A stretch of 64,000 nt of DNA from Accumulibacter phosphatis. Lineage in GTDB: Bacteria; Pseudomonadota; Gammaproteobacteria; Burkholderiales; Rhodocyclaceae. The position numbers were made by a program, and so were the translations under genes. The notes under the pieces are model-generated. The model had not been told where the DNA came from and ran no database searches. It saw only the letters and a program-made list of their open reading frames with translations. The stretch spans positions 620,001 through 684,000 of the forward strand of contig NC_013194.1 of assembly GCF_000024165.1 (NCBI RefSeq), given 5' to 3'. Shown here in pieces: positions 43,246 through 53,254 of the stretch (within the stretch, counting starts at the first letter, position 1; the number at the start of each line of letters is the position of its first letter).

Positions 43246-44345
43246 ACGCGACCCGCGCCGCGTTCTTCCGGCGGTGGCTGCCGGCGCTGTCGGTGCTCGC
43301 CCTGCTCGCTGCCTGCGGCAAGGAGCCGGCACCGCCCGAGCCGCCGAGAGGGGTACTGACGCGCGTCCTCGGCGACACCGCCGGCGATGAAACGCTGACC
43401 TATTCGGGAGAGGTTCGCTCGCGCTACGAGATGCCGCTGGCTTTCCGCATTCCCGGCAAGGTCACCGCCCGGCTGGTCGATGCCGGTGCTGTCGTCAAGG
43501 CGGGCCAGGTGCTGGCGCGGATCGATCCGGCCGACACGGCGCTGTCGGCGGCATCGGCCGTCGCGCAACTCGAACTGGCCGACGCCGACCTGCAGCGTTT
43601 CCGCAGCCTGCGCGCCAGGAACTTCGTCAGCCAGGCGGCGTTGGATTCCCGGGAGACCAGCTTCAAGGCAGCAAAGGCGCAGGCCGAGCTGGCCCGCAAC
43701 CAGTCGTCCTATACGGTCCTCAAGGCCGACCAGCCGGGGGTCATCGGCCTGATTTCGGCGGAAGTCGGACAGGTGGTGGCGGCCGGGCAGACGGTGATGC
43801 GGCTGGCGCGACCCGACACCCTGGAAGTCGCCATCGCCATTCCCGAAGGGCGCATGTCCGACGTGCGCGCCCTCGGCACCGCCGAGGTGACGCTCTGGGC
43901 GGACGGCGAGGCACGCTACGCGGGCGCGCTGCGCGAAGTGTCGCCGGTCGCCGACCCGCTGACGCGGACCTACGCGGCGCGGGTATCGATCGATCGTCCG
44001 GATGCGCGCATCCTGCTCGGCATGACCGCCAAGGTGCGCTTCCTGCGTCCAGCCGGCGGCACGCGCCTGACCGTACCGCTGACCGCCGTTTTCCAGCACC
44101 AGGGCCGACCGGCGCTGTGGGTGGTCGGCGGCGACGAGACGGTCAGTCTGCGGCCGGTCGACCTCGCCAGCTACCGCGAAGACACGGCGATAGTCGCAGG
44201 CGGCGCCAAGGCCGGCGAGCGTATCGTCGTTGCCGGTGTCCACAAGCTGACCGGTGGCGAGCGGGTGCGCGTCATCGACGCGGCACGCGCCGCCGAGCCG
44301 CCATCGTCGCCGGTGTCCGGGAGCCTGGGCAAGTCCGCACCATGA
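43236..44345 (+). CDS. RND efflux periplasmic adaptor lipoprotein
   Basis: A 369-aa membrane-fusion protein. The N-terminus has a signal with lipobox LLAACG (Cys28), so it is inner-membrane anchored. The biotinyl-lipoyl-like domain (FRIPGKVTARLVDAGAVVKAGQVLARIDP) and second half (TVLKADQPGVIGLISAEVGQVVAAGQTVMRLA) flank an alpha-hairpin (DADLQRFRSL...ARNQ). ATG at 43236, or the second ATG at 43242 that overlaps the tetR stop as ATGA. It links the RND pump to an outer-membrane channel, which is not encoded in this window. Confidence 0.92.
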   Translation: MQMNATRAAFFRRWLPALSVLALLAACGKEPAPPEPPRGVLTRVLGDTAGDETLTYSGEVRSRYEMPLAFRIPGKVTARLVDAGAVVKAGQVLARIDPADTALSAASAVAQLELADADLQRFRSLRARNFVSQAALDSRETSFKAAKAQAELARNQSSYTVLKADQPGVIGLISAEVGQVVAAGQTVMRLARPDTLEVAIAIPEGRMSDVRALGTAEVTLWADGEARYAGALREVSPVADPLTRTYAARVSIDRPDARILLGMTAKVRFLRPAGGTRLTVPLTAVFQHQGRPALWVVGGDETVSLRPVDLASYREDTAIVAGGAKAGERIVVAGVHKLTGGERVRVIDAARAAEPPSSPVSGSLGKSAP

Positions 44346-47300
44346 CGCCACCCAATCTCAGCGACTGGGCGCTGCGTCACCGCTCGCTGATCGGCTACCT
44401 GATCGTCGTGCTGATGCTCGCCGGCGTGCTCGCGTATTTCAAGCTCGGGCGCGCCGAGGACCCTGACTTCACGTTCAAGGCGATGGTCGTGCGGACCTTG
44501 TGGTCGGGCGCGACGGCGCCGGAAGTGCAGCTGCAGGTGACCGAGCGGATCGAGCGTCGACTGCAGGAAGTTCCCTGGGTGGACGTCCTGCGCTCGCAGA
44601 CGCGGCCTGGCGAATCGCTGATCACGGTGCTGCTCAAGGATTACACGCCGAAAAAGGAGGTGCCCGAGACCTGGTATCAGGTGCGCAAGAAGATCGGCGA
44701 CATGCGGCATACCCTGCCGCAGGGTGTGCTTGGCCCCTTCATCAATGACGAGTTCGGCGACACTTTCATCACCATCTACGCGCTGACCGGCGACGGCTTC
44801 GACCTCGCCAGGCTGCGCCACGAGGCCGACCGTATCGGCCGCGAACTGCGCCAGTTGCCGGACGTCAAGAAGATCGAGCTGTTCGGCGTCCAGGACGAGA
44901 AGATCTACATCGAGGTGTCGCACGCCAAGCTGGCGACGCTGGGCCTCAACCCGCTGGCGATCGTCGACGCCCTGCAGAAGCAGAACGCGATGAGTCCGTC
45001 AGGTTTCTACGAGACGCCGTCCGACCGTGTACGCATTCGCGTCTCGGGCGACTTCGAATCGCTGGCGCATATCCGCGAGATCGGTATCCAGGCGGGCGGG
45101 CGTCTGTTCCGCCTCGGCGACATCGCCAAGGTCGAGCGTGGTTTCGCCGACCCACCGACGCCGCGCATGCGCGTCCAGGGGCAGGACGCGATCGGCATCG
45201 GCATCGCCATGAACAAGGGCGGCGACGTCATCCGCCTGGGCGATCGCTTGCAGGCCGAGACGAAGCGCTTACAGCAGCAACTGCCGCTGGGAATCGACCT
45301 GCACGTCGTTGCCGACCAGCCGCAGATCGTCCGCCAGTCGATGAATCTGTTCATGTCGTCGCTCGCCGAGGCGGTGGTGATCGTCCTCGCGGTGTCGTTC
45401 ATCAGTCTCGGCCTGCGTACTGGCGCCGTCGTGGCGCTGTCTATTCCGCTTGTGCTGGCGATCACCTTTCTCGTCATGTACGCCTTCGCCATCGACCTGC
45501 AACGCATCTCGCTGGGGGCGCTGGTGATTTCACTCGGCTTGCTGGTCGATGACGCGATCATCGCCGTCGAGATGATGGTGGTGAAGATGGAGCAGGGCTG
45601 GGACCGCTTCCGTGCGGCGACCTTCGCCTACACCTCGACTGCCTTTCCGATGCTCACCGGCACACTGATCACCGCCGTCGGCTTCATGCCGGTCGGTCTC
45701 GCCAAGTCGGGAGCCGGCGAGTACACCTTTTCGATCTTCGCGGTGGTGAGTATTGCGCTGCTGGTTTCCTGGGTGGTCGCCGTGCTGTTCACCCCCTATC
45801 TCGGCTATCTGGTTCTCGATGCCGAGAAACTGCAGCAAAAGGCGCAGCAACATGGCGAGGACCCCTACAACACGCCGTTCTACCGGCGCGTGCGGGCGAG
45901 CGTCGAGTGGTGCCTGCGGCATCGCTGGCTGGTCATCGCCGCGACGCTGGTCGCTTTTGCCCTGTCGCTGGCCGGACTGACGCTGGGCGTGCAGAAACAG
46001 TTCTTCCCGGCGGCCAGCCGGCCCGAGTTGCTGGTCGATCTGTGGCTGGCCAATGGCTCGTCGCTGAAAGCGACGGAAGCGCAGGCGAGGAAGGTCGAAG
46101 CGCTGCTCGGCGAGCCGGAAATGGCGCGCTCGATCCGCTATTACGCCAGCTACCTCGGCAACGGCAGCCCGCGCTTCTATCTGCCGCTCGACCAGCAGTT
46201 GTTCAACGACGGTTTCGCACAGTTCGTCATCACCACGCACGATATCGATGCGCGCGAGGACCTCAAGCGCCGCCTCGAGCAGCGCTTTGCCGACGCCGGC
46301 GGTGAGTGGAGCGGGCTACGCACGCGCGTGCTGCGCCTCGAGAACGGCCCGCCGGTCGGCTTTCCGGTGCTCTTCCGGGTTTCCGGCGACGATCTCGGCG
46401 AACTGCGGCGCGTTGCGGCGGAAGTGGCGGCGGTGATGCGCGGGCATCCCTACCTGAAAGAGGTGAACTTCGACTGGAACGAGATGGGCAAGACGATCCG
46501 CATCGACATCGACCAGGATCGTGCGCGCGCGCTCGGCATCAGCTCGCAGGAACTCTCGGCGTTCCTCAACTCGATGCTCAACGGCGTTGCCATCACCCAG
46601 ATGCGCGAAGGCGACCAGTTGATCGATGTCGTCGCGCGTGCCGCTGGTGACGAGCGCGCGCAGATCTCGGCCCTGGCCGATCTCAACATCCACACCGGCA
46701 GCGGTCGTTACGTGCCGCTCGCGCAACTGGCGAAGATCAGCTACGAACTCGAGGAACCGGTGATCGCCAGCCGCAACCGGCTGCCGACGGTGACCGTTCG
46801 CGCCGACATCCGCGACGGCATCCAGGCGCCGGCCGCGACGGCGCAGATCGAGCCCCTGTTCGAACCGCTGCGCGCGCGCCTACCGCCAGGGTTTCGCATC
46901 GAGGCCGGGGGCGCCACCGAGGAATCGGCGAAAGGCGAAAATTCGATCAAGGCGGTGATGCCGCTGATGCTGGTCAGCGTCATCACCCTGCTGATGATCC
47001 AGCTGCAGAACGTCGGCCGCACACTGCTGGTCCTGTTGACGGCGCCGCTCGGGCTGATCGGCGTTTCCCTGGCGCTGCTGATCTTCAGGGTGCCCTTCGG
47101 CTTCGTCGCCAACCTCGGAGTCATCGCGCTGTCGGGAATGATCATGCGCAACGCGGTGATTCTCGTCGACCAGATCGAGCAGGACGAGAAGGCCGGCAAG
47201 GCCGCCTGGGAGGCGGTCGTCGGCTCGACCGTGCGGCGCTTCCGGCCGATCATGCTGACCGCGGCGGCGGCGATCCTGGCGATGATACCGCTGACGCGCA

Positions 47301-47425
47301 GCGTCTTCTGGGGACCGATGGCCGTGGCGATCATGGGCGGCCTGATCGTCGCGACGCTGCTGACGCTCCTCTTCCTGCCGGCGCTCTATGCGGCGTGGTA
47401 TCGGGTGCAACCGGCGAGGATCTAG
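44342..47425 (+). CDS. RND (AcrB-like) efflux transporter
   Basis: A 1027-aa proton-driven inner-membrane pump. It begins NLSDWALRHRSLIGYLIVVLMLAGVLAY, with two large periplasmic loops, and twelve helices in the usual 1+5/1+5 arrangement. GLLVDDAIIAVEMMVVKMEQG in the fourth helix is the HAE-type proton-relay motif. Its start overlaps the adaptor stop (ATGA). The substrate is not predictable. No outer-membrane component follows within the window. Confidence 0.94.
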   Translation: MTPPNLSDWALRHRSLIGYLIVVLMLAGVLAYFKLGRAEDPDFTFKAMVVRTLWSGATAPEVQLQVTERIERRLQEVPWVDVLRSQTRPGESLITVLLKDYTPKKEVPETWYQVRKKIGDMRHTLPQGVLGPFINDEFGDTFITIYALTGDGFDLARLRHEADRIGRELRQLPDVKKIELFGVQDEKIYIEVSHAKLATLGLNPLAIVDALQKQNAMSPSGFYETPSDRVRIRVSGDFESLAHIREIGIQAGGRLFRLGDIAKVERGFADPPTPRMRVQGQDAIGIGIAMNKGGDVIRLGDRLQAETKRLQQQLPLGIDLHVVADQPQIVRQSMNLFMSSLAEAVVIVLAVSFISLGLRTGAVVALSIPLVLAITFLVMYAFAIDLQRISLGALVISLGLLVDDAIIAVEMMVVKMEQGWDRFRAATFAYTSTAFPMLTGTLITAVGFMPVGLAKSGAGEYTFSIFAVVSIALLVSWVVAVLFTPYLGYLVLDAEKLQQKAQQHGEDPYNTPFYRRVRASVEWCLRHRWLVIAATLVAFALSLAGLTLGVQKQFFPAASRPELLVDLWLANGSSLKATEAQARKVEALLGEPEMARSIRYYASYLGNGSPRFYLPLDQQLFNDGFAQFVITTHDIDAREDLKRRLEQRFADAGGEWSGLRTRVLRLENGPPVGFPVLFRVSGDDLGELRRVAAEVAAVMRGHPYLKEVNFDWNEMGKTIRIDIDQDRARALGISSQELSAFLNSMLNGVAITQMREGDQLIDVVARAAGDERAQISALADLNIHTGSGRYVPLAQLAKISYELEEPVIASRNRLPTVTVRADIRDGIQAPAATAQIEPLFEPLRARLPPGFRIEAGGATEESAKGENSIKAVMPLMLVSVITLLMIQLQNVGRTLLVLLTAPLGLIGVSLALLIFRVPFGFVANLGVIALSGMIMRNAVILVDQIEQDEKAGKAAWEAVVGSTVRRFRPIMLTAAAAILAMIPLTRSVFWGPMAVAIMGGLIVATLLTLLFLPALYAAWYRVQPARI

Positions 47426-47551
47426 GTCTTGCTCCTGCGGCCGCGGCGACTGCCCGTCAGTGTCGCGGAGACCGGCAGGGCGAAGGCGTCCGGCATGGTA
47501 CGACGCCCCCGCTGTGCAGAATTCTGGGCAGAGCCAGGCGCGCGCCGCCGA

Positions 47552-47977
47552 TCACTTGACGACGGTGACCGGCACCTGCGCCAAGTGGATGACCTTCATC
47601 GTCACCGAACCCAGCAACAGGCCGGCGATGGCGGAGGCGCCGCTGCTACCCATGATGATCTTGTCGCAACCGATCTCGGTGGCGTGCCGGGCGATGGTCT
47701 GGGCGACGTCGCCGACCAGGATCGTGGCCGTATAGGAAATGCCGGCCGCATCGAGGCGCTGCCTGGCCGCCTGCAGCGCGTCCTCGCCTTCCGAGAGTTG
47801 CAAGGCGGCGATCTCGTCGGCGGTCAGTACGCGCCGAATCTCCCAGGAATCGATGGGCTCGCGCACATGCAGCAGATGGACCTCCATCGGTTCGCGCGCC
47901 TGCACCAGACTGATGAGATGATCGACGGCGCGTAGCGCGTTGTCGGAGCCGTCGAATGGAATGAGTGCCTTGAGCAT
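47552..47977 (-). CDS. Universal stress protein (UspA family)
   Basis: A 141-aa Usp-fold protein. MLKALIPFDGSDNALRAVDHLI opens it and the nucleotide-binding motif GCDKIIMGSSGASAIAGLLLGSVTMKVIHLAQVPVTVVK closes it (G-2x-G-9x-G-S/T form). A GTG 5 codons upstream (47992) is possible. It follows the antiporter gene by 30 bp and may be cotranscribed. Likely binds ATP and acts in stress survival. Confidence 0.92.
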   Translation of the reverse strand: MLKALIPFDGSDNALRAVDHLISLVQAREPMEVHLLHVREPIDSWEIRRVLTADEIAALQLSEGEDALQAARQRLDAAGISYTATILVGDVAQTIARHATEIGCDKIIMGSSGASAIAGLLLGSVTMKVIHLAQVPVTVVK

Positions 47978-48007
47978 TTTCTGGGTCCCCACGGAATGTT
48001 CTGGTGG

Positions 48008-49423
48008 TCAGGCGGCAGGCGCCGGGTGGCGAACGAGGTTCGCCACAGGTTGATCGCCTGCCCAAGCCGGGCTGGCAGCGAGCACGGTCGGTCGGACGGC
48101 GTCGATGCCCTCGGCCTTGTGCCTGGGATGCGGCTGCCAGCCGAGGACGAAGAGCAGCGTGAGAAAGCCCACGACATAGCCCAGGGTGACGTGCCAGCCG
48201 TGCAGCAGCCAGCGTCCCGCCGACTTGGCCTCGGGAAACATGTTGGCCAGCGCGACGCCGGCCGACGAACCGAACCAGATCATTGAGCCACCATAACCGA
48301 CGGCATAGGCGAGAACGCCCCAGTCGTAGCCACCCTGGACGAGCGCCAGCGCGGTCAGCGGGATGTTGTCGAACACCGCTGAGACGAAGCCGAGCCCCAT
48401 TGCCGTCTGCCACGACGCGGCGGGCAGCTTCTCGACCGGCATCATGGAGGCGCAGAGCACCAGCGAGAGCAGGAAAATGCTGCCCTTCAAGGCATCCGGC
48501 AACAGGCTCCATTCCGGTCGGCGCAACGGCGTCGCGAGCAGCAACGCCAACCAGACCGCCGCACCCAGGAAGGGGAAGCGGTCCGAGACCTCGGGAAAGA
48601 GCACATTGACCGTCACGTTGGTGACGATGGCGGAGAGCAGGATGAAGCCGACGATGGCCACGCGCGCCCAGTCGACACGCGTCGCCTCACCGGAGTGCGC
48701 GACGATTGGCGCGTAGCGGTGCTGCTGTAGCGCCGCCGGAATCCCGCAGAACACCAGCGCGACTCCGGCAGCGACATAGGCGTGTGTGACGTCGAGCGGG
48801 CTGACGCCATCGATCCACATCATCGTGGTGGTGGTGTCGCCGACGACGCTTCCCGAGCCACCGGCGTTCGAGGCGGCGACGATGGCGGCCAGATAGCCGA
48901 TATGAAGGCGATGGCGAAAGACGATACGCGCGACCGTGCCGCCAATCAGGGCGGCGGCGATGTTGTCGAGAAAGCTCGAGAGGAAGAAGATCATGACCAG
49001 GAGGACGAAGCCACCCTGCCAGCCGCCAGGGAGGTAGCGCGGCAAGGCGTCCGGCACCCGGCTTTCCTCGAAATGGCGTGCCAGCAGCGCGAAGCCGAGC
49101 AGCAGGCCGAGCAGATTACTGAGCATCACCCATTCATGCTGCAGGTGGATCGCCAGTCCACCGAGCCCGGCGCCAAACTTGAAGCCGGTGAACAGCAGTT
49201 TGTAAACGGTGATCGTGGCCAGCCCGGTCAGCGCGACCTGCAGGGTGTAGTGGTGCAGCAGCGCAACGCCCAGAAGCGTCAGCGCAAAAAGGATGAAATC
49301 GACCGGGATGCCGAAAAGGACCGGTCCTTCCGGGACCGTTTCGGCGGCCCAGGCGGGGCCAAGAGCAAGCAGCAACAACAGGGTGGCCCCCGGACGGAGA
49401 CAGCCGGCGAATTTGTGGCGCAT
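48008..49423 (-). CDS. Ion-transporter-superfamily antiporter/permease (ArsB/NhaD type)
   Basis: A 471-aa protein with a signal-peptide-like first helix and ~12 further helices. Features: LHHYTLQVALTGLATITVYKLLF, SSFLDNIAAALIGGTVARIVF, NAGGSGSVVGDTTTTMMWIDGVSP and AVFDNIPLTALAL, the inverted-repeat DN/T motifs characteristic of the ion-transporter superfamily including NhaD and CitM. The transported ion is uncertain, Na+/H+ exchange being the default guess. Next downstream is a universal stress protein. Confidence 0.82.
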   Translation of the reverse strand: MRHKFAGCLRPGATLLLLLALGPAWAAETVPEGPVLFGIPVDFILFALTLLGVALLHHYTLQVALTGLATITVYKLLFTGFKFGAGLGGLAIHLQHEWVMLSNLLGLLLGFALLARHFEESRVPDALPRYLPGGWQGGFVLLVMIFFLSSFLDNIAAALIGGTVARIVFRHRLHIGYLAAIVAASNAGGSGSVVGDTTTTMMWIDGVSPLDVTHAYVAAGVALVFCGIPAALQQHRYAPIVAHSGEATRVDWARVAIVGFILLSAIVTNVTVNVLFPEVSDRFPFLGAAVWLALLLATPLRRPEWSLLPDALKGSIFLLSLVLCASMMPVEKLPAASWQTAMGLGFVSAVFDNIPLTALALVQGGYDWGVLAYAVGYGGSMIWFGSSAGVALANMFPEAKSAGRWLLHGWHVTLGYVVGFLTLLFVLGWQPHPRHKAEGIDAVRPTVLAASPAWAGDQPVANLVRHPAPAA

Positions 49424-49835
49424 GGGGAGTGAGTCCTCAACTGGTGGTCAGTGTAGATGGGATGGTTCCTTGAACGAACGCGAGTAGCCTGCGGCGGATG
49501 CCGGATTGTACCACCGAGGCAACGAGCGTCACCCGCGGCCTCCCGATCCCTCTCCGCCCCGACCTTCACGGAACTCTCGGATGCCTGGTCCGCAGCTTCC
49601 ATATGATTGATTGGACGGTCATTTGCCGTATCCGACGGGCGCGCTTGGCGATCGCGAAATCGCCCTCGCATAGAACGAAGATGTGCCATAATCAGCCGCT
49701 CAGCGGACGGCTTCGGGTTACGCGCCGGAGTCGTTCCTGGCATGTTGACCTGACGAATTGCCCGTCACGAGGCAAAGCGCAAGCAGTCGGGTTCAGGAGG
49801 AGTGGTATTTCCAGTCGTCTACGGAGGGACTTCCC
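49424..49835. other. Intergenic region, no gene supported
   Basis: About 410 bases between the divergent antiporter and TRAP genes. CATAAT at 49687-49692 could be a -10 for dctQ, but no good -35 is found. No coding frame is recognised. Confidence 0.4.
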
Positions 49836-50423
49836 GTGCAAGCATTGCTCAAGCTCTCAAGTCTGATCGATGCGCTCACCGAGCGCGTCGGCAAGGCGAT
49901 CATCTGGCTCGTTCTCGTCGTCACCCTGATCGCCGCCGGCAATGCGGTGATGCGCTACACCCTGAACTACAGTTCCAACGCCTTTCTCGAGATCCAGTGG
50001 TACCTGTTCTCGGCGATCTTCCTGCTTGGCGCCGGTTACACGCTGATGCGCAACGAACATGTGCGCATCGATCTGATTGCCGGCCGGATGTCCCGGCGCG
50101 GCCAGGCCTGGATCGACATCTTCGGCATCATCTTTTTCCTGCTGCCGATGGCGGTCGCCGTGATGTACCTGTCGTGGCCGATCTTCCTCCTGGCACTGAA
50201 CAACAACGAACAGTCGAGCAATGCCGGCGGCCTGGCGGTCTGGCCGGTGCGCCTGCTGGTGCCGATCGGTTTCTTCCTGCTGGTCATTCAGGGCGTTTCG
50301 GAGTTGATCAAGCGCTTCGGCTTCCTGCAGGGCCTGTGTCCCGATCCGACCGCCAAGGGACACAAGCCGACGCCCGAAGAAGAACTCGCGCTGGCCATCA
50401 AGGCGCAGAAGGGAGAGCTCTGA
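49836..50423 (+). CDS. dctQ: TRAP transporter small permease (DctQ)
   Basis: A 195-aa protein with four helices: IIWLVLVVTLIAAGNAVMRY, the W-Y-L region IQWYLFSAIFLLGAGYTLMRNEHVRIDL, and two later. The RxDL sequence after helix 2 is typical of DctQ. Starts at GTG 49836, preceded by GGAGGG. Part of a TRAP uptake system for organic acids. Its stop overlaps dctM (TGATG). The tail, rich in Pro/Glu, is longer than usual. Confidence 0.92.
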   Translation: MQALLKLSSLIDALTERVGKAIIWLVLVVTLIAAGNAVMRYTLNYSSNAFLEIQWYLFSAIFLLGAGYTLMRNEHVRIDLIAGRMSRRGQAWIDIFGIIFFLLPMAVAVMYLSWPIFLLALNNNEQSSNAGGLAVWPVRLLVPIGFFLLVIQGVSELIKRFGFLQGLCPDPTAKGHKPTPEEELALAIKAQKGEL

Positions 50424-51922
50424 TGACCGAGTTCGTGATCGCCAACATGGCACCGATCATCTTCGCTTCGATGGTGCTCTTCCTGCTCGTCGGTTTCCCG
50501 GTGGCCTTCGCGCTGGCCGCCAACGGCATCTTCTTCGGCCTGATCGGCATCGAGCTCGGGCTGCTCGGACCACAACTGTTTCAGGCGCTGCCGGACCGCA
50601 TCTTCGGCATCATGAACAACGACACCTTGCTGGCGATCCCGTTCTTCACCTTCATGGGGCTGATACTCGAGCGGTCGGGGATGGCCGAGGATCTGCTCGA
50701 TACCATCGGCCAGCTTTTCGGGCCGCTGCGCGGTGGACTGGCCTTCGCGGTGATCTTCGTCGGTGCGCTGCTCGCCGCAACGACCGGTGTCGTGGCCGCC
50801 TCGGTGATCTCGATGGGCCTCATCTCGCTGCCGATCATGCTGCGTTACGGTTACGACACCAAACTGGCTACCGGCGTCATCGCGGCGTCCGGAACGCTGG
50901 CGCAGATCATCCCGCCGTCGCTGGTACTGATCATCATGGCTGACCAGTTGGGCAAGTCGGTCGGCGACATGTATGCCGGCGCTTTCCTGCCGGGGATGGT
51001 GCTCACCTCGTTCTACGTCGGCTATGTCGTGCTGGTGGCGATTTTCAAGCCGCGTTGGGCGCCGGCGCTGCCGCTCGAGGCGCGCACGCTGCGTGGTGGC
51101 AAGCTGCTGCTGCGCGTGCTGACCACGCTGGTGCCGCCGCTGATGTTGATCTTCCTGGTGCTCGGGACGATCTTTCTCGGTATCGCGACGCCGACCGAAG
51201 GCGGCGCGATGGGCGCCACCGGCGCCCTGATCATGGCCCTGGCACGCCAGCGCCTGAGTTGGAGCCTGCTCAGGCAGGCGATGGAAACGACCGCCAAGCT
51301 GACCACCTTCGTCGTCTTCATCCTGGTCGGCGCGCGCGTCTTCTCGCTAACCTTCTACGGCGTCGACGGCCACCGCTGGGTCGAGCATCTGTTGACCGGG
51401 CTGCCGGGCGGCGAGGTCGGCTTCCTGATCGTCGTCAACGCGCTGGTCTTCCTGCTCGCCTTCTTCCTCGATTTCTTCGAGTTGTCCTTTATCGTCGTGC
51501 CGCTGCTGGGTCCGGTTGCCCAGGCGCTCGGCATCGACCTGATCTGGTTCGGCGTACTGCTGGCGGTCAACATGCAGACTTCGTTCATGCATCCACCATT
51601 CGGCTTCGCGCTTTTCTACCTGCGCTCGGTGGCGCCGGCGTCGGTCAAGACCACGGACATCTACTGGGGAGCGATACCGTTCGTCTGCATCCAGATCATC
51701 ATGGTGGTGATCCTGATCTTCTTCCCGCAGTTGGTCACTTTCGGTCTCGCCAAGGACGCCAAGGTCGATCTCGATTCGGTGCAGATCGAAATGCCGACTT
51801 CCGACTACGGGGCGCCCGGGTCATCGCCCGGACTGGAGAGTCCCAAGGATTCGCCTGCCGACTCGGAAGATTCCGCCAGCAAGGCGATACGCGATGCGAT
51901 GAAGCAGGAGCAGGCGAAGTAG
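50423..51922 (+). CDS. dctM: TRAP transporter large permease (DctM)
   Basis: A 499-aa protein of 12 or more helices carrying out Na+-coupled uptake with DctQ. Signatures: FALAANGIFFGLIGIE, the NDTLLAIPFFTFMGLILERSGMAEDLLD motif, VAASVISMGLISLPIML, ASGTLAQIIPPSLVLIIMAD and LPGMVLTSFYVGYVV. It continues to SFMHPPFGFALFYLRSVAP. The C-terminal ~60 residues are a hydrophilic Ser/Asp/Pro-rich tail unusual for the family. GGGAG precedes the ATG at 50423. Confidence 0.94.
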   Translation: MTEFVIANMAPIIFASMVLFLLVGFPVAFALAANGIFFGLIGIELGLLGPQLFQALPDRIFGIMNNDTLLAIPFFTFMGLILERSGMAEDLLDTIGQLFGPLRGGLAFAVIFVGALLAATTGVVAASVISMGLISLPIMLRYGYDTKLATGVIAASGTLAQIIPPSLVLIIMADQLGKSVGDMYAGAFLPGMVLTSFYVGYVVLVAIFKPRWAPALPLEARTLRGGKLLLRVLTTLVPPLMLIFLVLGTIFLGIATPTEGGAMGATGALIMALARQRLSWSLLRQAMETTAKLTTFVVFILVGARVFSLTFYGVDGHRWVEHLLTGLPGGEVGFLIVVNALVFLLAFFLDFFELSFIVVPLLGPVAQALGIDLIWFGVLLAVNMQTSFMHPPFGFALFYLRSVAPASVKTTDIYWGAIPFVCIQIIMVVILIFFPQLVTFGLAKDAKVDLDSVQIEMPTSDYGAPGSSPGLESPKDSPADSEDSASKAIRDAMKQEQAK

Positions 51923-51981
51923 ACGACCCGGCTCTCCGCCCGACGATCGCGCGTCGTCGCGTAAATGGGCGATGGGCAACG

Positions 51982-52017
51982 AAAAAGGGAACCGAGGCTG
52001 ACCTCGGTTCCCTTTTT
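51982..52017. terminator. Bidirectional rho-independent terminator between dctM and dctP
   Basis: A perfect 16-bp inverted repeat, AAAAAGGGAACCGAGG (51982-51997), loop CTGA, and its exact reverse complement to 52017. It has A- and T-runs on each side, so it can end both convergent transcripts. Confidence 0.92.
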
Positions 52018-52070
52018 CTGTCGATCCGCAGAGGCGCCGCCAGCGAATGGCGGCGGTGCCCGCGACCGGT

Positions 52071-53150
52071 CTATCGCTTGCTGTACATGTAGTTGGTATA
52101 CGCGCCTTCGGCAATGCGCATCCAGAGGTTCTGATCGTCCATGAACTTCTTGTAGTCGTCGTAGACCTTCTTGAACTCGGCATTCTTCGCCGAGGTTTCG
52201 GCGTAGAGCTCCATCGCCGCCTTGTAGCAGGCATCCATGACTTCCTTCGGGAACTGTTTCAGCTGCGTTCCCGAACCGACCAGTTGCTTGAGCGCGGTCG
52301 GATTCTTGGCGTCGTACTTGGCGACCATGTCGACGTGCGCGTCGGCACAGGCCAACTGCAGGATGGTCTGGTACTCCTTGGGCAGTTCGGCGTACTTCTT
52401 CAGGCTGACATAGGCGGATACCTGCGGCCCACCCTCCCACCAGCCCGGGTAGTAGTAGAACTTGGCGACCTTGTTGAAGCCGAGTTTCTGGTCATCGTAG
52501 GGACCGATCCACTCGGCCGCATCGATCGTACCCTTCTCGAGCGCCGGATAGATGTCGCCACCGGGAATCTGCTGCGGCACGGCTCCCAGCTTGCTGAGCA
52601 CGGCGCCGGCGAAGCCGCCGATGCGGATCTTCAATCCCTTGAGGTCGGCTGCCGTCTTGATTTCCTTGCGATACCAGCCGCCCATTTGTGTCGTCGTGTT
52701 GCCGCAGGGGATGGTCATGATGTTCGACTTGGCAAAAAACTCGCCGAGGAGCTTTGTACCGTTGCCGTGGCGCATCCAGGCGTCCATCTGGCGATTGGTC
52801 ATGCCGAAGGGAACCGCCGTTTCGAGGGCGTAGGTGGGATCCTTGCCGAAGAAGTAATAGGACACGGTATGTCCCATTTCGACCGTGCCGTCCTTGACGG
52901 CATCGAAGACCGCTGGTCCGGGAACGATTTCACCGCCAGCGAAGACCTGGATCTGGAATTTGCCGCCGGTCGCCTCGGCCACTCGCTTGGCCATGTATTC
53001 GGCGCCACCGTAGATGGTGTCGAGGCTCTTCGGGAAGCTGGAAGCCAGACGCCATTTGATCGTCGGCGCATTCTGGGCGATCGCCGGCATGGCCACGCTG
53101 CCGGCGGCAAGGCCTACACCGGCATTCTTCAGAAACGAACGTCTTTCCAC
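52071..53150 (-). CDS. dctP: TRAP transporter substrate-binding protein (DctP)
   Basis: A 359-aa periplasmic receptor of the TRAP system. N-terminus MERRSFLKNAGVGLAAGSVAMPAIAQ is a twin-arginine signal (RRSFLK). The body shows WRLASSFPKSLDTIYGGAEYMAKRVAE, then IQVFAGGEIVPG, DLKGLKIRIGGFAGAVLSKLGAVPQQIPGGDIYPALEKGTIDAAEWIGPYDD, the typical ligand region with a conserved Arg for carboxylates. It resembles the class found with alpha-keto acid or aromatic-acid uptake. It is on the opposite strand to dctQM and has its own promoter. Confidence 0.93.
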   Translation of the reverse strand: MERRSFLKNAGVGLAAGSVAMPAIAQNAPTIKWRLASSFPKSLDTIYGGAEYMAKRVAEATGGKFQIQVFAGGEIVPGPAVFDAVKDGTVEMGHTVSYYFFGKDPTYALETAVPFGMTNRQMDAWMRHGNGTKLLGEFFAKSNIMTIPCGNTTTQMGGWYRKEIKTAADLKGLKIRIGGFAGAVLSKLGAVPQQIPGGDIYPALEKGTIDAAEWIGPYDDQKLGFNKVAKFYYYPGWWEGGPQVSAYVSLKKYAELPKEYQTILQLACADAHVDMVAKYDAKNPTALKQLVGSGTQLKQFPKEVMDACYKAAMELYAETSAKNAEFKKVYDDYKKFMDDQNLWMRIAEGAYTNYMYSKR

Positions 53151-53191
53151 AATTTGTCTCCAGTAGGTTCTTGTAAGGGAAGTGCCTCGCG

Positions 53192-53197
53192 ATTATA
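53192..53197 (-). promoter_or_regulatory. -10 element of dctP
   Basis: A perfect TATAAT on the minus strand, 41 nt before the dctP ATG. The -35 sequence is not clear. Confidence 0.45.
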
Positions 53198-53254
53198 GCT
53201 AAAGCAGGCGCGCGCTGAGCACCGATTTGTTCGCGCCGGGGGTGCTCGGGTGGT

